From: Streptomyces natalensis ATCC 27448
GTDB taxonomy: Bacteria > Actinomycetota > Actinomycetes > Streptomycetales > Streptomycetaceae
Length of the DNA stretch: 64,000 nt
NCBI RefSeq assembly: GCF_000935125.1
Contig: NZ_JRKI01000002.1
Coordinates: forward strand, 124,001 to 188,000
Direction of reading: 5' to 3'
Positions 1 through 8,737 of the stretch are shown here, piece by piece (the first letter of the stretch is position 1; the number at the start of each line of letters is the position of its first letter). The notes below the pieces were generated by a model. The model saw only the letters and a list, made by a program, of their open reading frames with translations, was not told where the DNA came from and searched no databases. Position numbers and translations under genes: made by a program.

Positions 1-108
1 GTTGCGGGCCCCCGGGTGGCAGGATGCGGCTCCCTTCACCACTGGTGCCCCACGCCGACGGCGGCCCTCGCCGCCGATGGCGCGGGGCACCCTGCGGACG
101 GAGCGTCG

Positions 109-996
109 ATGAAGCTTTTCGCGGGCACTGCGGTCCGGCGCGGGGGAGTGGGCGCCGCCCTGACGGCGGCCGCGGCGGCCCTCGCCGTCGCCCTCCCCGC
201 CCCCGTCGCCCAGGCCGCGGCCGCGGCCGCCCCGCCCGGGATCCAAGCGAAGGGCGCCTACCTCCAGGACGGCGGCTCCGGCCGCTCACTGTGGAGCAGG
301 GCCGCCGACACCCCGCGCGAGATGGCCAGCACCACCAAGGTCATGACGGCCATCGTGGTCCTGGAGGCCCGCGGGCTGAACCTGAACCGGACGATCACCG
401 TCAAACGGGCCTACCGCGACTACGTCGCCCGCCACGGCGCGAGCACCGCCGATCTGCGCACCGGCGACAAGCTGACCATCCGTCAGCTGCTCTACGGGAT
501 GCTGCTGCCCTCCGGCTGCGACGCCTCGTACGCGCTCGCCGACGCCTTCGGCACGGGCCGCACCATGACCGTGCGCACCCAGTCCTTCATCGCCCGGATG
601 AACGCTCGGGCCAGGACGCTGGGCCTGACCCGTACCCACTACGACTCCTTCGACGGCATCGCCCACGGCCGCACCTACACCAGCCCCCGCGACCTGGTCC
701 GGCTCGCCCGGCACGCGCTGCGCCACCCCCTCTTCGCCGCCATCGTCAAGACGGCCCGTACCCGGCAGCAGGCGGCCAACGTCCACCGCACCTACACCTG
801 GTACAACACCAACCGGCTGCTCGGGTCCTACCGCGGCGCCCTCGGCATCAAAACCGGCACCGCCCGCCGCTCGGGCGACTGTCTGGTCTTCGCCGCCCAA
901 CGGGGCGGGCGGACGGTGGTGGGCGCCGTCCTCAACGACCCCTACCGCTTCCGGGACGCGGCACGGATGCTCGACTACGCCTTCCGCCGCCGCTGA
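109..996 (+). CDS. D-alanyl-D-alanine carboxypeptidase (serine-type, peptidase S11)
   Basis: Predicted exported penicillin-binding protein that trims the terminal D-Ala of peptidoglycan stem peptides. The three active-site motifs of the family are visible in order: STTK (residues 74-77, nucleophile Ser74), SGC (135-137, in the place of the usual SxN) and KTG (248-250). An Ala-rich hydrophobic segment at residues 15-40 looks like a signal peptide or membrane anchor, and no C-terminal anchor follows, so the protein is short for the family at 295 aa. I chose the ATG at 109 because it precedes an Arg-Arg and hydrophobic signal-like start; the frame is open upstream to position 16. Asn is the usual third residue of SxN, so Cys137 is a mild oddity. 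Converges on the nuoD-like gene. Confidence 0.88.
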   Translation: MKLFAGTAVRRGGVGAALTAAAAALAVALPAPVAQAAAAAAPPGIQAKGAYLQDGGSGRSLWSRAADTPREMASTTKVMTAIVVLEARGLNLNRTITVKRAYRDYVARHGASTADLRTGDKLTIRQLLYGMLLPSGCDASYALADAFGTGRTMTVRTQSFIARMNARARTLGLTRTHYDSFDGIAHGRTYTSPRDLVRLARHALRHPLFAAIVKTARTRQQAANVHRTYTWYNTNRLLGSYRGALGIKTGTARRSGDCLVFAAQRGGRTVVGAVLNDPYRFRDAARMLDYAFRRR

Positions 997-1050
997 CGCC
1001 GTCCACCGGCTGGGGGCGACCCTGCTCCCCGCCGGGGCCCTACGTGCCGC

Positions 1051-2193
1051 TTACTTGTCGATGTCGCCGACCACGAAGAACATCGAGCCCAGGATCGCCA
1101 CCATGTCGGCCACCAGCGTGCCCGGCAGCAATTCTGTCAGCGCCTGGATGTTGTTGTACGACGCCGAGCGCAGCTTGAGGCGGTAGGGCGTCTTGTCGCC
1201 CTTGGAGACGAGGTAGTAGCCGTTGATGCCGAGCGGGTTCTCGGTCCAGGCGTAGGTGGCGCCCTCCGGGGCCTTGAGCACCTTGGGCAGCCGCTGGTTG
1301 ATCGGACCCGGCGCCAGCCCGGCCAGGCGGTCCAGGCACGCATCGGCCAGATCGAGCGAGTTGTGGCTCTGCTCCAGCAGGCACTCGAAACGGGCCAGGC
1401 AGTCGCCCTCCTGGCGCGTGACGACCTTCAGGACCGAGCCCAGCTCCCCGTAGGCGAGATACGGCTCATCGCGCCGCAGGTCGAAGTCGACCCCCGAGGC
1501 GCGGGCGATCGGCCCGGAGACGCCGTAGGAGTGCACCGTCTCGGGCGTCATCCGGCCCACGCCGCGGGTACGGCCACGGAAGATCTCGTTGCCCAGGACC
1601 AGATTGTCGAAGACGTCCATACGGGAGCGGACATCGGCGACGGCCTGCCGGGCGCGGCCCAGCCAGCCGGCCGGCAGATCCTCCTTGAGGCCGCCGACCC
1701 GGTTGAACATGTAGTGCATCCGGCCACCGGAGATCTCCTCCATGACCTCCTGAAGCTCCTCGCGCTCCCGGAACGCGTAGAACACCGGCGTGATGCCGCC
1801 CAGCTCCAGCGGATAGGACCCGAGGAACATCAGATGGTTCAGGACGCGGTTCAGCTCGGCCAGGAGCGTACGGGTCCACACCGCCCGCTCGGGCACCTCC
1901 ATCCCCAGCATCCGCTCGACGGCCATCACCACGCCCAGCTCGTTGGAGAACGCCGACAGCCAGTCGTGGCGGTTGGCGAGCATGATGATCTGGCGGTAGT
2001 CGCGCGCCTCGAAGAGCTTCTCGGCGCCGCGGTGCATATAGCCGATCACCGGCTCGGCGTGCTGGATGCGCTCGCCGTCCAGCACCAGGCGCAGCCGCAG
2101 CACGCCGTGCGTGGAGGGATGCTGCGGGCCGATGTTCAGCACCATGTCGGTGCTCTCCGCCGCGCCGCCGATGCCGACCGTCGTCTCCGTCAT
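1051..2193 (-). CDS. nuoD: Lone NADH-quinone oxidoreductase subunit D-like protein
   Basis: Homologue of the 49-kDa/NuoD subunit of respiratory complex I, 380 aa and apparently full length. It carries the N-terminal [13 protein letters not shown] motif (22-34), MHRGAEKL (53-60) around the quinone pocket, and a C-terminal VVGDIDK end. No other nuo gene lies nearby, so this is a stand-alone copy rather than part of a 14-gene nuo operon. The ATG at 2193 begins MTETTVG; a 19-residue extension to 2250 is possible but has no family-like sequence. A MidA-type methyltransferase ends 66 nt upstream on the same strand, so the two probably share a transcript. Whether the protein joins complex I or another hydrogenase-like complex cannot be read from the sequence. 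Confidence 0.9.
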   Translation of the reverse strand: MTETTVGIGGAAESTDMVLNIGPQHPSTHGVLRLRLVLDGERIQHAEPVIGYMHRGAEKLFEARDYRQIIMLANRHDWLSAFSNELGVVMAVERMLGMEVPERAVWTRTLLAELNRVLNHLMFLGSYPLELGGITPVFYAFREREELQEVMEEISGGRMHYMFNRVGGLKEDLPAGWLGRARQAVADVRSRMDVFDNLVLGNEIFRGRTRGVGRMTPETVHSYGVSGPIARASGVDFDLRRDEPYLAYGELGSVLKVVTRQEGDCLARFECLLEQSHNSLDLADACLDRLAGLAPGPINQRLPKVLKAPEGATYAWTENPLGINGYYLVSKGDKTPYRLKLRSASYNNIQALTELLPGTLVADMVAILGSMFFVVGDIDK

Positions 2194-2259
2194 GGCACCA
2201 GTCTCGCAGGACGCCCGCCCGGCACCCGCCCTGACCCTGGGCCGTCCCACCCCTCGGCC

Positions 2260-3270
2260 TTATTCGTCCCACTCCGTGAGCAGCCGAGTGCACGCCCCGC
2301 CCACCGGCTCCAGCAGCCACCCGAACGCACCCAGCCCCGCCGGATCCGTCAGCTCCGCCGCCGCACCGGCCGCCCCCAGGGCCCGCACATACGCGGCCGG
2401 ATCGGCCGAGGCCAGGGACAACGGGGGCCGCCGGCCGGCCACGCCCAGGGCCCGCAGCGCCGCCCGCTGGGTCAGCCGCCGCGCCGACGCCCCCCCGCAC
2501 GCATCCATCGCCACATGCGCCGTCAGATCACAGCTGCCGTCCGGCACCGGCCGCACCTCCCGCCCCTGGCGGAACCCGGTCAGCGTCCCGAACGGCGGCC
2601 GGCCCCCCTCCTGGTGCGCATAGTCCACGGCGACCGCGAGCCCGCCCCGCAACGTGCGCACCGCCCGCGCCCAGGCCGCATCCCGCGGCCGCCCGACCTC
2701 CGCCCGCACCCCCGGACCCGACCCCGCCACCGCCCACCACCGGGCCAGCCACTCCGCATCCGCCCCCGCCACCGGCGCACCCAGCCGCTCCGCACCGTCG
2801 GCCGCTACGAGCACCCGCCGCGGCACGCCGTCCCCATCCGTCTCGACGACCTCCAGCGGCACATTGTCCAGCCACTCGTTCGCGAACAGCAGCCCGCTCA
2901 GCGAACCCTCCGGCGGCAGCTCCGCGCCCCACACGATCCGCCGGTCCAGCCCCTCGGGACGCCCGGCGAGCTCCACCGCATACGGACACACCCGCGCGGC
3001 CACCTCCTCCGGCAGCGCCCCCAGCACCCCCGTCAGCAGCTCACCGCGGCCCGCGCCCACATCGACCAGCGCCAGCTCCGACGGCTGCCCCAACGCGGTA
3101 TCCACCCGGCACAGCAGCGCGGCGACGGCACCGGCGAACAGCGGCGAGACATGCACGGACGTACGGAAATGACCGGCCGGCCCCGCACCGCCGGGACGCG
3201 TATAGAAACCGTCCGGGCCGTACAGCGCCCGCTCCATCGCGTCCCGCCAGCCCTGCCACTCATTCGTCAC
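2260..3270 (-). CDS. SAM-dependent methyltransferase, MidA/NDUFAF7 family (DUF185)
   Basis: A 336-aa protein with a class I methyltransferase core: a glycine-rich SAM loop [15 protein letters not shown], an acidic turn after the next strand (YAVELAGRP), and the family-typical segment [17 protein letters not shown]. This matches the MidA/NDUFAF7 (DUF185, Methyltransf_28) family, whose mitochondrial member dimethylates an arginine in the NuoD-type subunit of complex I. Here the gene lies directly upstream of a NuoD-like gene in the same direction, which suggests that this is its substrate. The GTG at 3270 is chosen to include a conserved-looking [12 protein letters not shown] stretch; an ATG ten codons downstream is an alternative. 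The histidine kinase gene is divergent, 183 nt away. Confidence 0.85.
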   Translation of the reverse strand: MTNEWQGWRDAMERALYGPDGFYTRPGGAGPAGHFRTSVHVSPLFAGAVAALLCRVDTALGQPSELALVDVGAGRGELLTGVLGALPEEVAARVCPYAVELAGRPEGLDRRIVWGAELPPEGSLSGLLFANEWLDNVPLEVVETDGDGVPRRVLVAADGAERLGAPVAGADAEWLARWWAVAGSGPGVRAEVGRPRDAAWARAVRTLRGGLAVAVDYAHQEGGRPPFGTLTGFRQGREVRPVPDGSCDLTAHVAMDACGGASARRLTQRAALRALGVAGRRPPLSLASADPAAYVRALGAAGAAAELTDPAGLGAFGWLLEPVGGACTRLLTEWDE

Positions 3271-3453
3271 CCGCCCACGGTACGGCCCGCCCGGCACGGG
3301 CCCACCGGCATGGACCCAGGGGCTGATCCGGGCGCCGACCCCAGGGCCGACGCACCGGCGCATACGGTCTCCACCTTGGGGAGTACGCCCGGCGCGCAGG
3401 ATCGCCCCTCCGGTTGACTCATACACGTATCCCTCCTGCCTACGCTGGGTTAC

Positions 3454-4659
3454 GTGCAGCGCCTCTACGACTTCCTCCGCAGGCACCCGACGGGAGTGGA
3501 CACCTTCTGGGCCGTCCTCCTCCTCGGGTTCAGCAGTCTGTGGATCGCGGCCAGCATCCCCGGCGCCAAGACCGCCATCGCCGCGGTCCTCACGGTCGGC
3601 CTCTGCCTCGTCGTCGCGCTGCGCCGCAAGGCGCCCGTCAAGATGCTGCTGCTGACCGCGGTCATCGGCGTCTGCCAGCTGATCTTCGGCATCTCCGCCA
3701 GCATCCCCGACGCCGCCATGTTCGCGATCACCTACACCGTCGCGTCCGCCCCCACCACCGCCCGCTGGGCCTCCCGGTGCGCCCTTGCCGGTGCCCTCCT
3801 CGGCCCCGCCCTGTCCGTATGGCGCTTCCAGAACTTCCCCGAACGCGCACCGGTATGGCAGGGCGTCTTCTTCACCACCCTGCTCACCGTCCCCTTCGTC
3901 CTGGCCTGGGTCCTCGGCGACTCCATGCGCACCCGCCGCGCCTACTGGGCCCAACTGGAGGAAAAGGCCACCCGCCTGGAGAAGGAGCGCGAGGCACAGT
4001 CCCGTATCGCCGTCGCCGCCGAACGCGCCCGCATCGCCCGGGAGCTGCACGACGTCGTCGCCCACAACGTCTCCGTCATGGTCGTCCAGGCCGACGGCGC
4101 CGCCTACGTCCTCGACGCCGCCCCGGAACAGACCCGCCAGGCGCTGGAGACGATCTCCGGCACGGGACGCCAGGCACTGGCCGAAATGCGCCGCCTGCTC
4201 GGCGTGCTGCGCACCGGCGAGCAGGCCGAAGGCGGCGAATACGTCCCCCAGCCGGGCGTCGACCAGCTCGCCGACCTCATCGACCAGGTACGCGGCGCCG
4301 GACTGCCCGTCGACTTCCGGGTGGAGGGCGAGGCCCGCCCGCTGCCCAGCAGCATCGAACTGACCGCCTACCGCATCGTCCAGGAAGCGCTCACCAACAC
4401 CCGCAAACACGGCGGACCCGACGCCTCGGCCACCGTCCGTCTCGCCTACCGGGACAACGACCTCGACCTGCTCATCGAGGACGACGGCCGCGGCGCCCAG
4501 CACGAGCTCTACGAGGACGGCGGGGCGGACGGCCTCGGCCACGGCCTGATCGGCATGCGCGAACGGGTCGGCATGGTCGGCGGCAGCCTGACCGCGGGGC
4601 CGCGGCCGGGGGGCGGGTTCCGGATCAGCGCGGTGCTGCCGTTGAAGGCGGAGAGGTGA
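3454..4659 (+). CDS. Two-component sensor histidine kinase (NarL/DesK-type, HisKA_3)
   Basis: Membrane sensor kinase of 401 aa. About five hydrophobic segments occupy residues 18-160, followed by a coiled-coil-like stretch (165-190), the HisKA_3 phosphoacceptor box [10 protein letters not shown] with His199, and a HATPase_c domain (EALTNTRKH, then EDDGRG and GLIGMRERV). It presumably phosphorylates the LuxR-type regulator encoded 61 nt downstream. The sensing part is almost entirely membrane-embedded, with little extracellular loop, so it may read a membrane signal; that is inference. The GTG start has no Shine-Dalgarno sequence but sits 7 nt after TACGCT, a good -10 hexamer, so the transcript is probably leaderless. 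Confidence 0.9.
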   Translation: MQRLYDFLRRHPTGVDTFWAVLLLGFSSLWIAASIPGAKTAIAAVLTVGLCLVVALRRKAPVKMLLLTAVIGVCQLIFGISASIPDAAMFAITYTVASAPTTARWASRCALAGALLGPALSVWRFQNFPERAPVWQGVFFTTLLTVPFVLAWVLGDSMRTRRAYWAQLEEKATRLEKEREAQSRIAVAAERARIARELHDVVAHNVSVMVVQADGAAYVLDAAPEQTRQALETISGTGRQALAEMRRLLGVLRTGEQAEGGEYVPQPGVDQLADLIDQVRGAGLPVDFRVEGEARPLPSSIELTAYRIVQEALTNTRKHGGPDASATVRLAYRDNDLDLLIEDDGRGAQHELYEDGGADGLGHGLIGMRERVGMVGGSLTAGPRPGGGFRISAVLPLKAER

Positions 4660-4720
4660 GGGGCGGGGGCTCGCTCCGGTTCGTACCCTGTAGTCCCACC
4701 GTTGAAGGGATCTTTCCGCC

Positions 4721-5416
4721 ATGCCCATCCGTGTGATGCTCGTCGACGACCAGGTGCTGCTGCGCACCGGATTCCGGATGGTGCTCGCCGCGCAACCCGA
4801 CATGGAGGTCGTCGCGGAGGCGGGCAACGGGCGGGAAGCCCTGGAGGTGCTGCGCTCCACCCAGGTCGACGTGATCCTCATGGACGTCCGGATGCCGCAT
4901 ATGGACGGGGTGGAGGCGACCCGGCAGATCTGCGGGGGCGGACAGCAGGAGGGGGCGCCGCAGCCCCCGAAGGTCCTCATCCTGACCACGTTCGACCTCG
5001 ACGAATACGCCTTCTCCGCACTGAAGGCCGGGGCCAGCGGCTTCATGCTCAAGGACGTACCGCCCGGCGAACTGCTCGCCGCGATCCGCGCAGTGGAGAG
5101 CGGCGATGCGGTCGTCGCGCCGTCCACCACCCGCCGCCTTCTCGACCGCTTCACACCGATGCTGCCCACCGTTTCCGCCGGCCCGGCCCGGCCCGAGCTG
5201 GAACGGCTGACGGAGCGCGAGCGGGAGGTGCTGCTGCTGGTCGCGCAGGGGCTCTCGAACGGCGAGATCGCGGCGCGGCTGGTGCTGTCGGAGGCTACGG
5301 TCAAAACGCATGTGGGCCGCATCCTGACGAAGCTGAGCCTGCGCGACCGGGTGCAGGCGGTGGTCCTCGCGTACGAGACGGGGCTGGTACGGGCCGGGGG
5401 CGGCGGGGCGGCGTAA
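4721..5416 (+). CDS. Two-component response regulator (NarL/LuxR type)
   Basis: A 231-aa response regulator with a CheY-like receiver domain (acidic pair Asp9-Asp10, phosphoacceptor Asp55 in [11 protein letters not shown], conserved Lys in FMLKDV) and a C-terminal LuxR/GerE helix-turn-helix ([18 protein letters not shown] then [14 protein letters not shown]). It is the partner of the kinase just upstream. The ATG is preceded by an AAGGGA ribosome site about 10 nt away. A Gly/Gln/Pro-rich insert ([12 protein letters not shown]) lies in the loop after the phosphorylation site and is unusual, but it should not break the fold. Target genes are not evident here; the next gene is convergent. Confidence 0.92.
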   Translation: MPIRVMLVDDQVLLRTGFRMVLAAQPDMEVVAEAGNGREALEVLRSTQVDVILMDVRMPHMDGVEATRQICGGGQQEGAPQPPKVLILTTFDLDEYAFSALKAGASGFMLKDVPPGELLAAIRAVESGDAVVAPSTTRRLLDRFTPMLPTVSAGPARPELERLTEREREVLLLVAQGLSNGEIAARLVLSEATVKTHVGRILTKLSLRDRVQAVVLAYETGLVRAGGGGAA

Positions 5417-5478
5417 GGGCGCGAGCGACGGCTGGGATCGGCTGCGGCTCCCGATCGCCTCGACGGCGGCCCGCCCGC

Positions 5479-6597
5479 TCAGCGCAGTACGCCCTCCAGG
5501 AAGTCGCTGCCCAGCCGGGCCACCACCTGGAGGTCCAGCTGGTGCAGCACATACCGGCCACGGCGCCGGGTCTGGATCAGCCCGGCCTTCTTCAGCGTCG
5601 CGACATGGCGGGAGACCTCGGGCGCGCTGATGCCGTTCGCCGCGGCCAACTCGCCCGTGGTGTGGGCGGTACGCGCCAGAGCGCGGCAGATCCGGATCCG
5701 CATCGGGTGGGCCAGTGCTGCCAGCCGGCTCTCCAGCAGCTCCACCGAGGGCGGGTTGGACATCTCGGGCGCCGCGGCGGGGTAAATGATCACCGGTCGC
5801 CAGCCGGGCGCGTGCAGCGACAGCAGATGGGGCCAGCCGAAGGTCGACGGTATGAACGTCACGCCCGCGCCGACCGCCGGGTCCACCGCCGTGGTGCGGC
5901 CGTGAGCCATCTTGTCGACGACGATGCGGGACTGCTCCTCGTCCAGCGACACCGCGGGCGACACCTCCGCCAGCGCCTCGGCCAGCCCCTTGCGGCGCAG
6001 CACTTCGGTCTTGTGCCGGGCGTCGGCGGCCAGCTGCACCCGCACGCGCTGCCAGACGTCCGCAAAGAACGCCTGCTCACAGTCCTCGAACAGGCGGCGG
6101 ATCCAGGCGCGTACGCCGGGCGGGTCGGCGAGCAGCCGCCGGGCGAAATCCGCCTGCCGCGGGCCACGGGCGGTGGCCCGCGCCAGCGCCTGCTCCCGGG
6201 CACGGGCGTCGACCAGCGGCGAGGGGCCGCCGTCGCAGTACGCGCTGGAGCAGGAGATCTCCAGCGCGGCGGCCACATACCGCTCGTCCTCCATCCGGTC
6301 CAGCAGGTCCAGGTCCTCCGCGAGCGTGGTGCCCGGCTGCCCGGCACGGTCCGGAAGTGCGGCGAACGCGGTGGTGATGTCGGAGAACGTCGAGCCCCAC
6401 AGGAAGACCGCCTCGTGCAGCCGGTCGGCGAGGTCGGGCTTGAGGGCTGCGGTGGTGGCGGTGGTCCAGCCGTGCAGCCCCGGGTGGTGGGCGGGTTCGG
6501 CGAGGGTGTGCAGGGCGAAGCCCAGCTCTGACAGCGGCGACGGGGCGAAGACGATGCGCTCGTCGGGCAGCCCCGCGATGTCGATCCACACACTCAT
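5479..6597 (-). CDS. ArsR-family transcriptional regulator with N-terminal DUF5937-like domain
   Basis: A 372-aa protein whose last 90 residues form an ArsR-type winged helix (ALAHPMRIRICRALARTAHTTGELAAANGISAPEVSRHVATLKKAGLI, with the recognition helix in the SAPEVSRHVATLK part). The long N-terminal region has no catalytic motif that I recognise; it resembles the DUF5937 domain found fused to such HTH domains in actinomycetes and may bind an effector. No metal-binding Cys box typical of ArsR itself is seen, so it is probably not a metal sensor. The ATG at 6597 has a strong GGGGGCAGG ribosome site upstream; an in-frame ATG 16 codons earlier lacks one. No efflux gene is adjacent, so its target may be distant or itself. 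Confidence 0.8.
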   Translation of the reverse strand: MSVWIDIAGLPDERIVFAPSPLSELGFALHTLAEPAHHPGLHGWTTATTAALKPDLADRLHEAVFLWGSTFSDITTAFAALPDRAGQPGTTLAEDLDLLDRMEDERYVAAALEISCSSAYCDGGPSPLVDARAREQALARATARGPRQADFARRLLADPPGVRAWIRRLFEDCEQAFFADVWQRVRVQLAADARHKTEVLRRKGLAEALAEVSPAVSLDEEQSRIVVDKMAHGRTTAVDPAVGAGVTFIPSTFGWPHLLSLHAPGWRPVIIYPAAAPEMSNPPSVELLESRLAALAHPMRIRICRALARTAHTTGELAAANGISAPEVSRHVATLKKAGLIQTRRRGRYVLHQLDLQVVARLGSDFLEGVLR

Positions 6598-6743
6598 GAA
6601 CCTGCCCCCGTTCGTTTCAGGCGCCGGCTGCGCTCCTGCCTTCATGGTCCATCATGCGTGTGCCCCGACCTGCGGCGACGTCATTTGACTGCTCCCGTCA
6701 ATCGACGGGCCCCGGAGGGCGGCACCGGCGCAGGCTGACTGCC

Positions 6744-6983
6744 ATGAACGCATCCCAGCAGCACATGCTCGACACGTACCGCGCCGCCCAACGGGGCGAG
6801 GCGGCCCCCATCCTGCCGGGCGCCGGCACCGTCAGCACCGCCCGGGAAATCCAGGGGTGGCTGCGCTTCCGGACCGTCGTCACGGCGCCGACCGACCGAC
6901 TCCCGGGCCGCCTGGCCCGCACCGTACGCCGGACGGCGGCGGCCTTGGGCCTCGCCCAGGAGGCGCCCGCGCGGTGCCGCTGA
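6744..6983 (+). CDS. Small hypothetical protein
   Basis: A possible 79-aa basic protein that starts MNASQQHMLDTYRAAQRGE and has no signal peptide, membrane segment or recognised domain. It lies in the 390-bp gap between the ArsR-type gene (divergent) and the DUF397 gene (convergent). Codons show the high third-position GC expected of a real gene, but the ribosome site is weak. A minus-strand frame also crosses the same DNA, so the call is uncertain. Confidence 0.45.
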   Translation: MNASQQHMLDTYRAAQRGEAAPILPGAGTVSTAREIQGWLRFRTVVTAPTDRLPGRLARTVRRTAAALGLAQEAPARCR

Positions 6984-6986
6984 CGG

Positions 6987-7199
6987 TCAGGCAGGGGGAA
7001 ACTCCCCGCCTTTGACCGCGGTGATGAAGGAGGACCAGTCGGCGGTGGGGAAGACGAGCGCGGGGCCGTGCGGGTCCTTGCTGTCACGGACGGGGACGAA
7101 GTCGGGGGTACCGGGGGCTACTTCGATGCAGTTGCCCCCGTTGTTGCCGCTGTAGCTGCTCTTGGTCCAGGACGCCGCGCTGAGTTCGTGCCTGTCCAT
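6987..7199 (-). CDS. DUF397 domain protein
   Basis: A 70-aa protein with the hallmark DUF397 pattern: WTKSSYSG, NCIEVA, VPVRDSKDPHGPALVF and a final W-x-x-F-x-x-x-VKGGEF. DUF397 proteins are small partners of XRE-family regulators in streptomycetes; the WhiJ system is the studied example, where the pair controls development. The gene follows such a regulator, and the upstream frame overlaps it by 116 nt. This is one of three DUF397 genes in the window; the others are near 32.0 kb and 51.0 kb. Confidence 0.9.
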   Translation of the reverse strand: MDRHELSAASWTKSSYSGNNGGNCIEVAPGTPDFVPVRDSKDPHGPALVFPTADWSSFITAVKGGEFPPA

Positions 7200-8025
7200 G
7201 CTGCTCGTACCCTTCCATCGCGTCGCTGATCAGAGCGGCGGACTCTCGGGCTGACGGGATGTCCGCCCGTAGCACATCATATGTGTGGCTGTGGCGCGTG
7301 TAGGCGGTCGGATCGTTGTTGAAATGGCCGCGGTCCAGCGATTCTGAATACACCCACCGCTCGTTGGCCAGGTCGATCAGTGACATGGAGCTACGGGGGC
7401 GAACGAGCCCGAAAAGTTCCGCTGGGGCCACCTGGATACGGATGTTGGGGCGCTGCGCAACGCTCAGCAGGTGCGCGCATTGGGCACGCATGACCTCCGG
7501 CCTGCCTACCGCGTTGCGCAGGCACGTCTCGTCCAGGACGGCGACGTACAGCGGGCCATCGTCGACCAAAAAGCGAGGTTGGCGACTCATGCGGGCCCGA
7601 ACGCGCTTGTCTACCTCATTGCCGCTGGCGATCTGGGAGAACAACGCGTGCGCGTAGTCCCGGGTCTGCAACAGACCCGGGATGACCTGTTCTTGATACT
7701 CCCGCAGAGCCACCGCTTCAGCGTCCATCTCGGCCCTGCGCTCGAACCAGTCCGGATGTTCCACCTCCGGATACCAGTCGATCCGCCCCCACAGCCGCAG
7801 TAACACCCCACCCGTGCCGAGCAGTTCGTCACACGCCTTGGCGAAGGTGTCCTGCGGTACGCGCGTGCCCGCCTCGACGCGCGCCACGTGCGAGCGGTCG
7901 CACGGAACCTTGCGCGCCAGGGTTTCCTGGGTGAGGCCCGCTGCCTCCCGGTGATGCTTCAGCACCTCGCCGAACACGGCGGCCGTGGTGGCCGCCGATC
8001 CCCCCGTGGCATTGCGTCGGTTCAC
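7084..8025 (-). CDS. XRE-family regulator with DUF5753 domain (WhiJ-like)
   Basis: A 313-aa DNA-binding protein. Residues 15-70 form an XRE helix-turn-helix (LKHHREAAGLTQETLARKVPCDRSHVARVEAGTR) and the rest is the DUF5753 ligand-binding-like region (EYQEQVIPGLLQTRDYAHALF; RPNIRIQVAP; SMSLIDLANERWVYSES). It probably acts with the DUF397 protein encoded downstream. The family-like sequence ends around ISDAMEGYEQ; the last 40 residues are read through the beginning of the DUF397 gene in another frame and look non-native, so the original stop codon may have been lost. Two small genes are transcribed divergently 217 nt away. Confidence 0.88.
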   Translation of the reverse strand: MNRRNATGGSAATTAAVFGEVLKHHREAAGLTQETLARKVPCDRSHVARVEAGTRVPQDTFAKACDELLGTGGVLLRLWGRIDWYPEVEHPDWFERRAEMDAEAVALREYQEQVIPGLLQTRDYAHALFSQIASGNEVDKRVRARMSRQPRFLVDDGPLYVAVLDETCLRNAVGRPEVMRAQCAHLLSVAQRPNIRIQVAPAELFGLVRPRSSMSLIDLANERWVYSESLDRGHFNNDPTAYTRHSHTYDVLRADIPSARESAALISDAMEGYEQHGQARTQRGVLDQEQLQRQQRGQLHRSSPRYPRLRPRP

Positions 8026-8242
8026 GGCATCCCTTCGTGACAGTTGGCAATTGTCACGCGCTCAGCGTGGTGACCGAACCTCTCACTGAGCAACGATGAA
8101 CGCACCCAGAGTAAGGGGCTGTTGGGCCGATTTCGGCCTGTTTTCGCATGCCCGGTGAGAGCACCCGGCCACACACAAAACCCCCGCGACGTTGGTGGAC
8201 GTCCGGGGGCGTGGCCATCAACCCAGAGTGGGGATCGACAAC

Positions 8243-8467
8243 ATGCACCACGTTATCCGGCTCTTCGAGTCGCTGCTACGCCTTTGGCTGCCTGCGACGG
8301 GGCGTCATCGGCCCGTCTGCGTACCGCCCGCCGCGGGGTACGCGGACGTGCCGAGGGCGGCGCGGCGTCGCGGGCCCGTACCGCACACGGAGCTGCTGCG
8401 CGGTGAGGACTCTCCCCTCGTGCGCCCGTACGTCCCCGCGCTTCGCGACATGGAGGTGGCGGGCTGA
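8243..8467 (+). CDS. Small conserved protein beside XRE/DUF397 unit
   Basis: A 74-aa protein beginning MHHVIRLFESLLRLWLPATG. Its N-terminus (amphipathic helix, then a Leu-rich stretch ending LLP..GRHR) resembles that of the small protein encoded from 52376, also next to an XRE/DUF397 pair, so the two are probably paralogues. The ATG has GGGGAT 8 nt upstream. Its stop overlaps the next start as TGATG, so translation is coupled. The function is unknown; divergence from the regulator suggests that it is a target or partner. Confidence 0.62.
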   Translation: MHHVIRLFESLLRLWLPATGRHRPVCVPPAAGYADVPRAARRRGPVPHTELLRGEDSPLVRPYVPALRDMEVAG

Positions 8468-8661
8468 TGGGGCGCCTGGGCGGCCCCGTTCACCTCCAGG
8501 AACCGGGACGGGAGCCCGAGCCGGTTGCCGGGTGCGATGTGTGCGGGGCCCTGGACCGGCAGCGCTCGGGGGCATACGCCATCGGGGACAAGTCGAGGGC
8601 GACCGACTGCAATGTCGAGATCCGGCGCCACCCTCACCGCAGCGCGGCGGGGGAGCGGTGA
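8467..8661 (+). CDS. Small Cys-containing hypothetical protein
   Basis: A 64-aa protein with a CDVCGAL pair (Cys-x-x-Cys) and a later TDCNVEIRRHPH segment, which could hold a metal ion; this pattern recurs in small streptomycete proteins next to XRE/DUF397 genes. It is translationally coupled to the gene before it through a TGATG overlap. No other domain is visible. Its role is unknown. Confidence 0.6.
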   Translation: MGRLGGPVHLQEPGREPEPVAGCDVCGALDRQRSGAYAIGDKSRATDCNVEIRRHPHRSAAGER

Positions 8662-8737
8662 GGGGCGGCCGGTGGTCGGCGGAGGGTCGGCGTCGGCATG
8701 CCCGAATCGGCCGACCTGCGCGGGCCCCCTCTACGGC

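Noticed and set aside
3270..5322. Upstream extension of the methyltransferase frame to 5322
   Set aside because: It would run antisense to a complete histidine kinase and response regulator; family similarity starts only at 3270.
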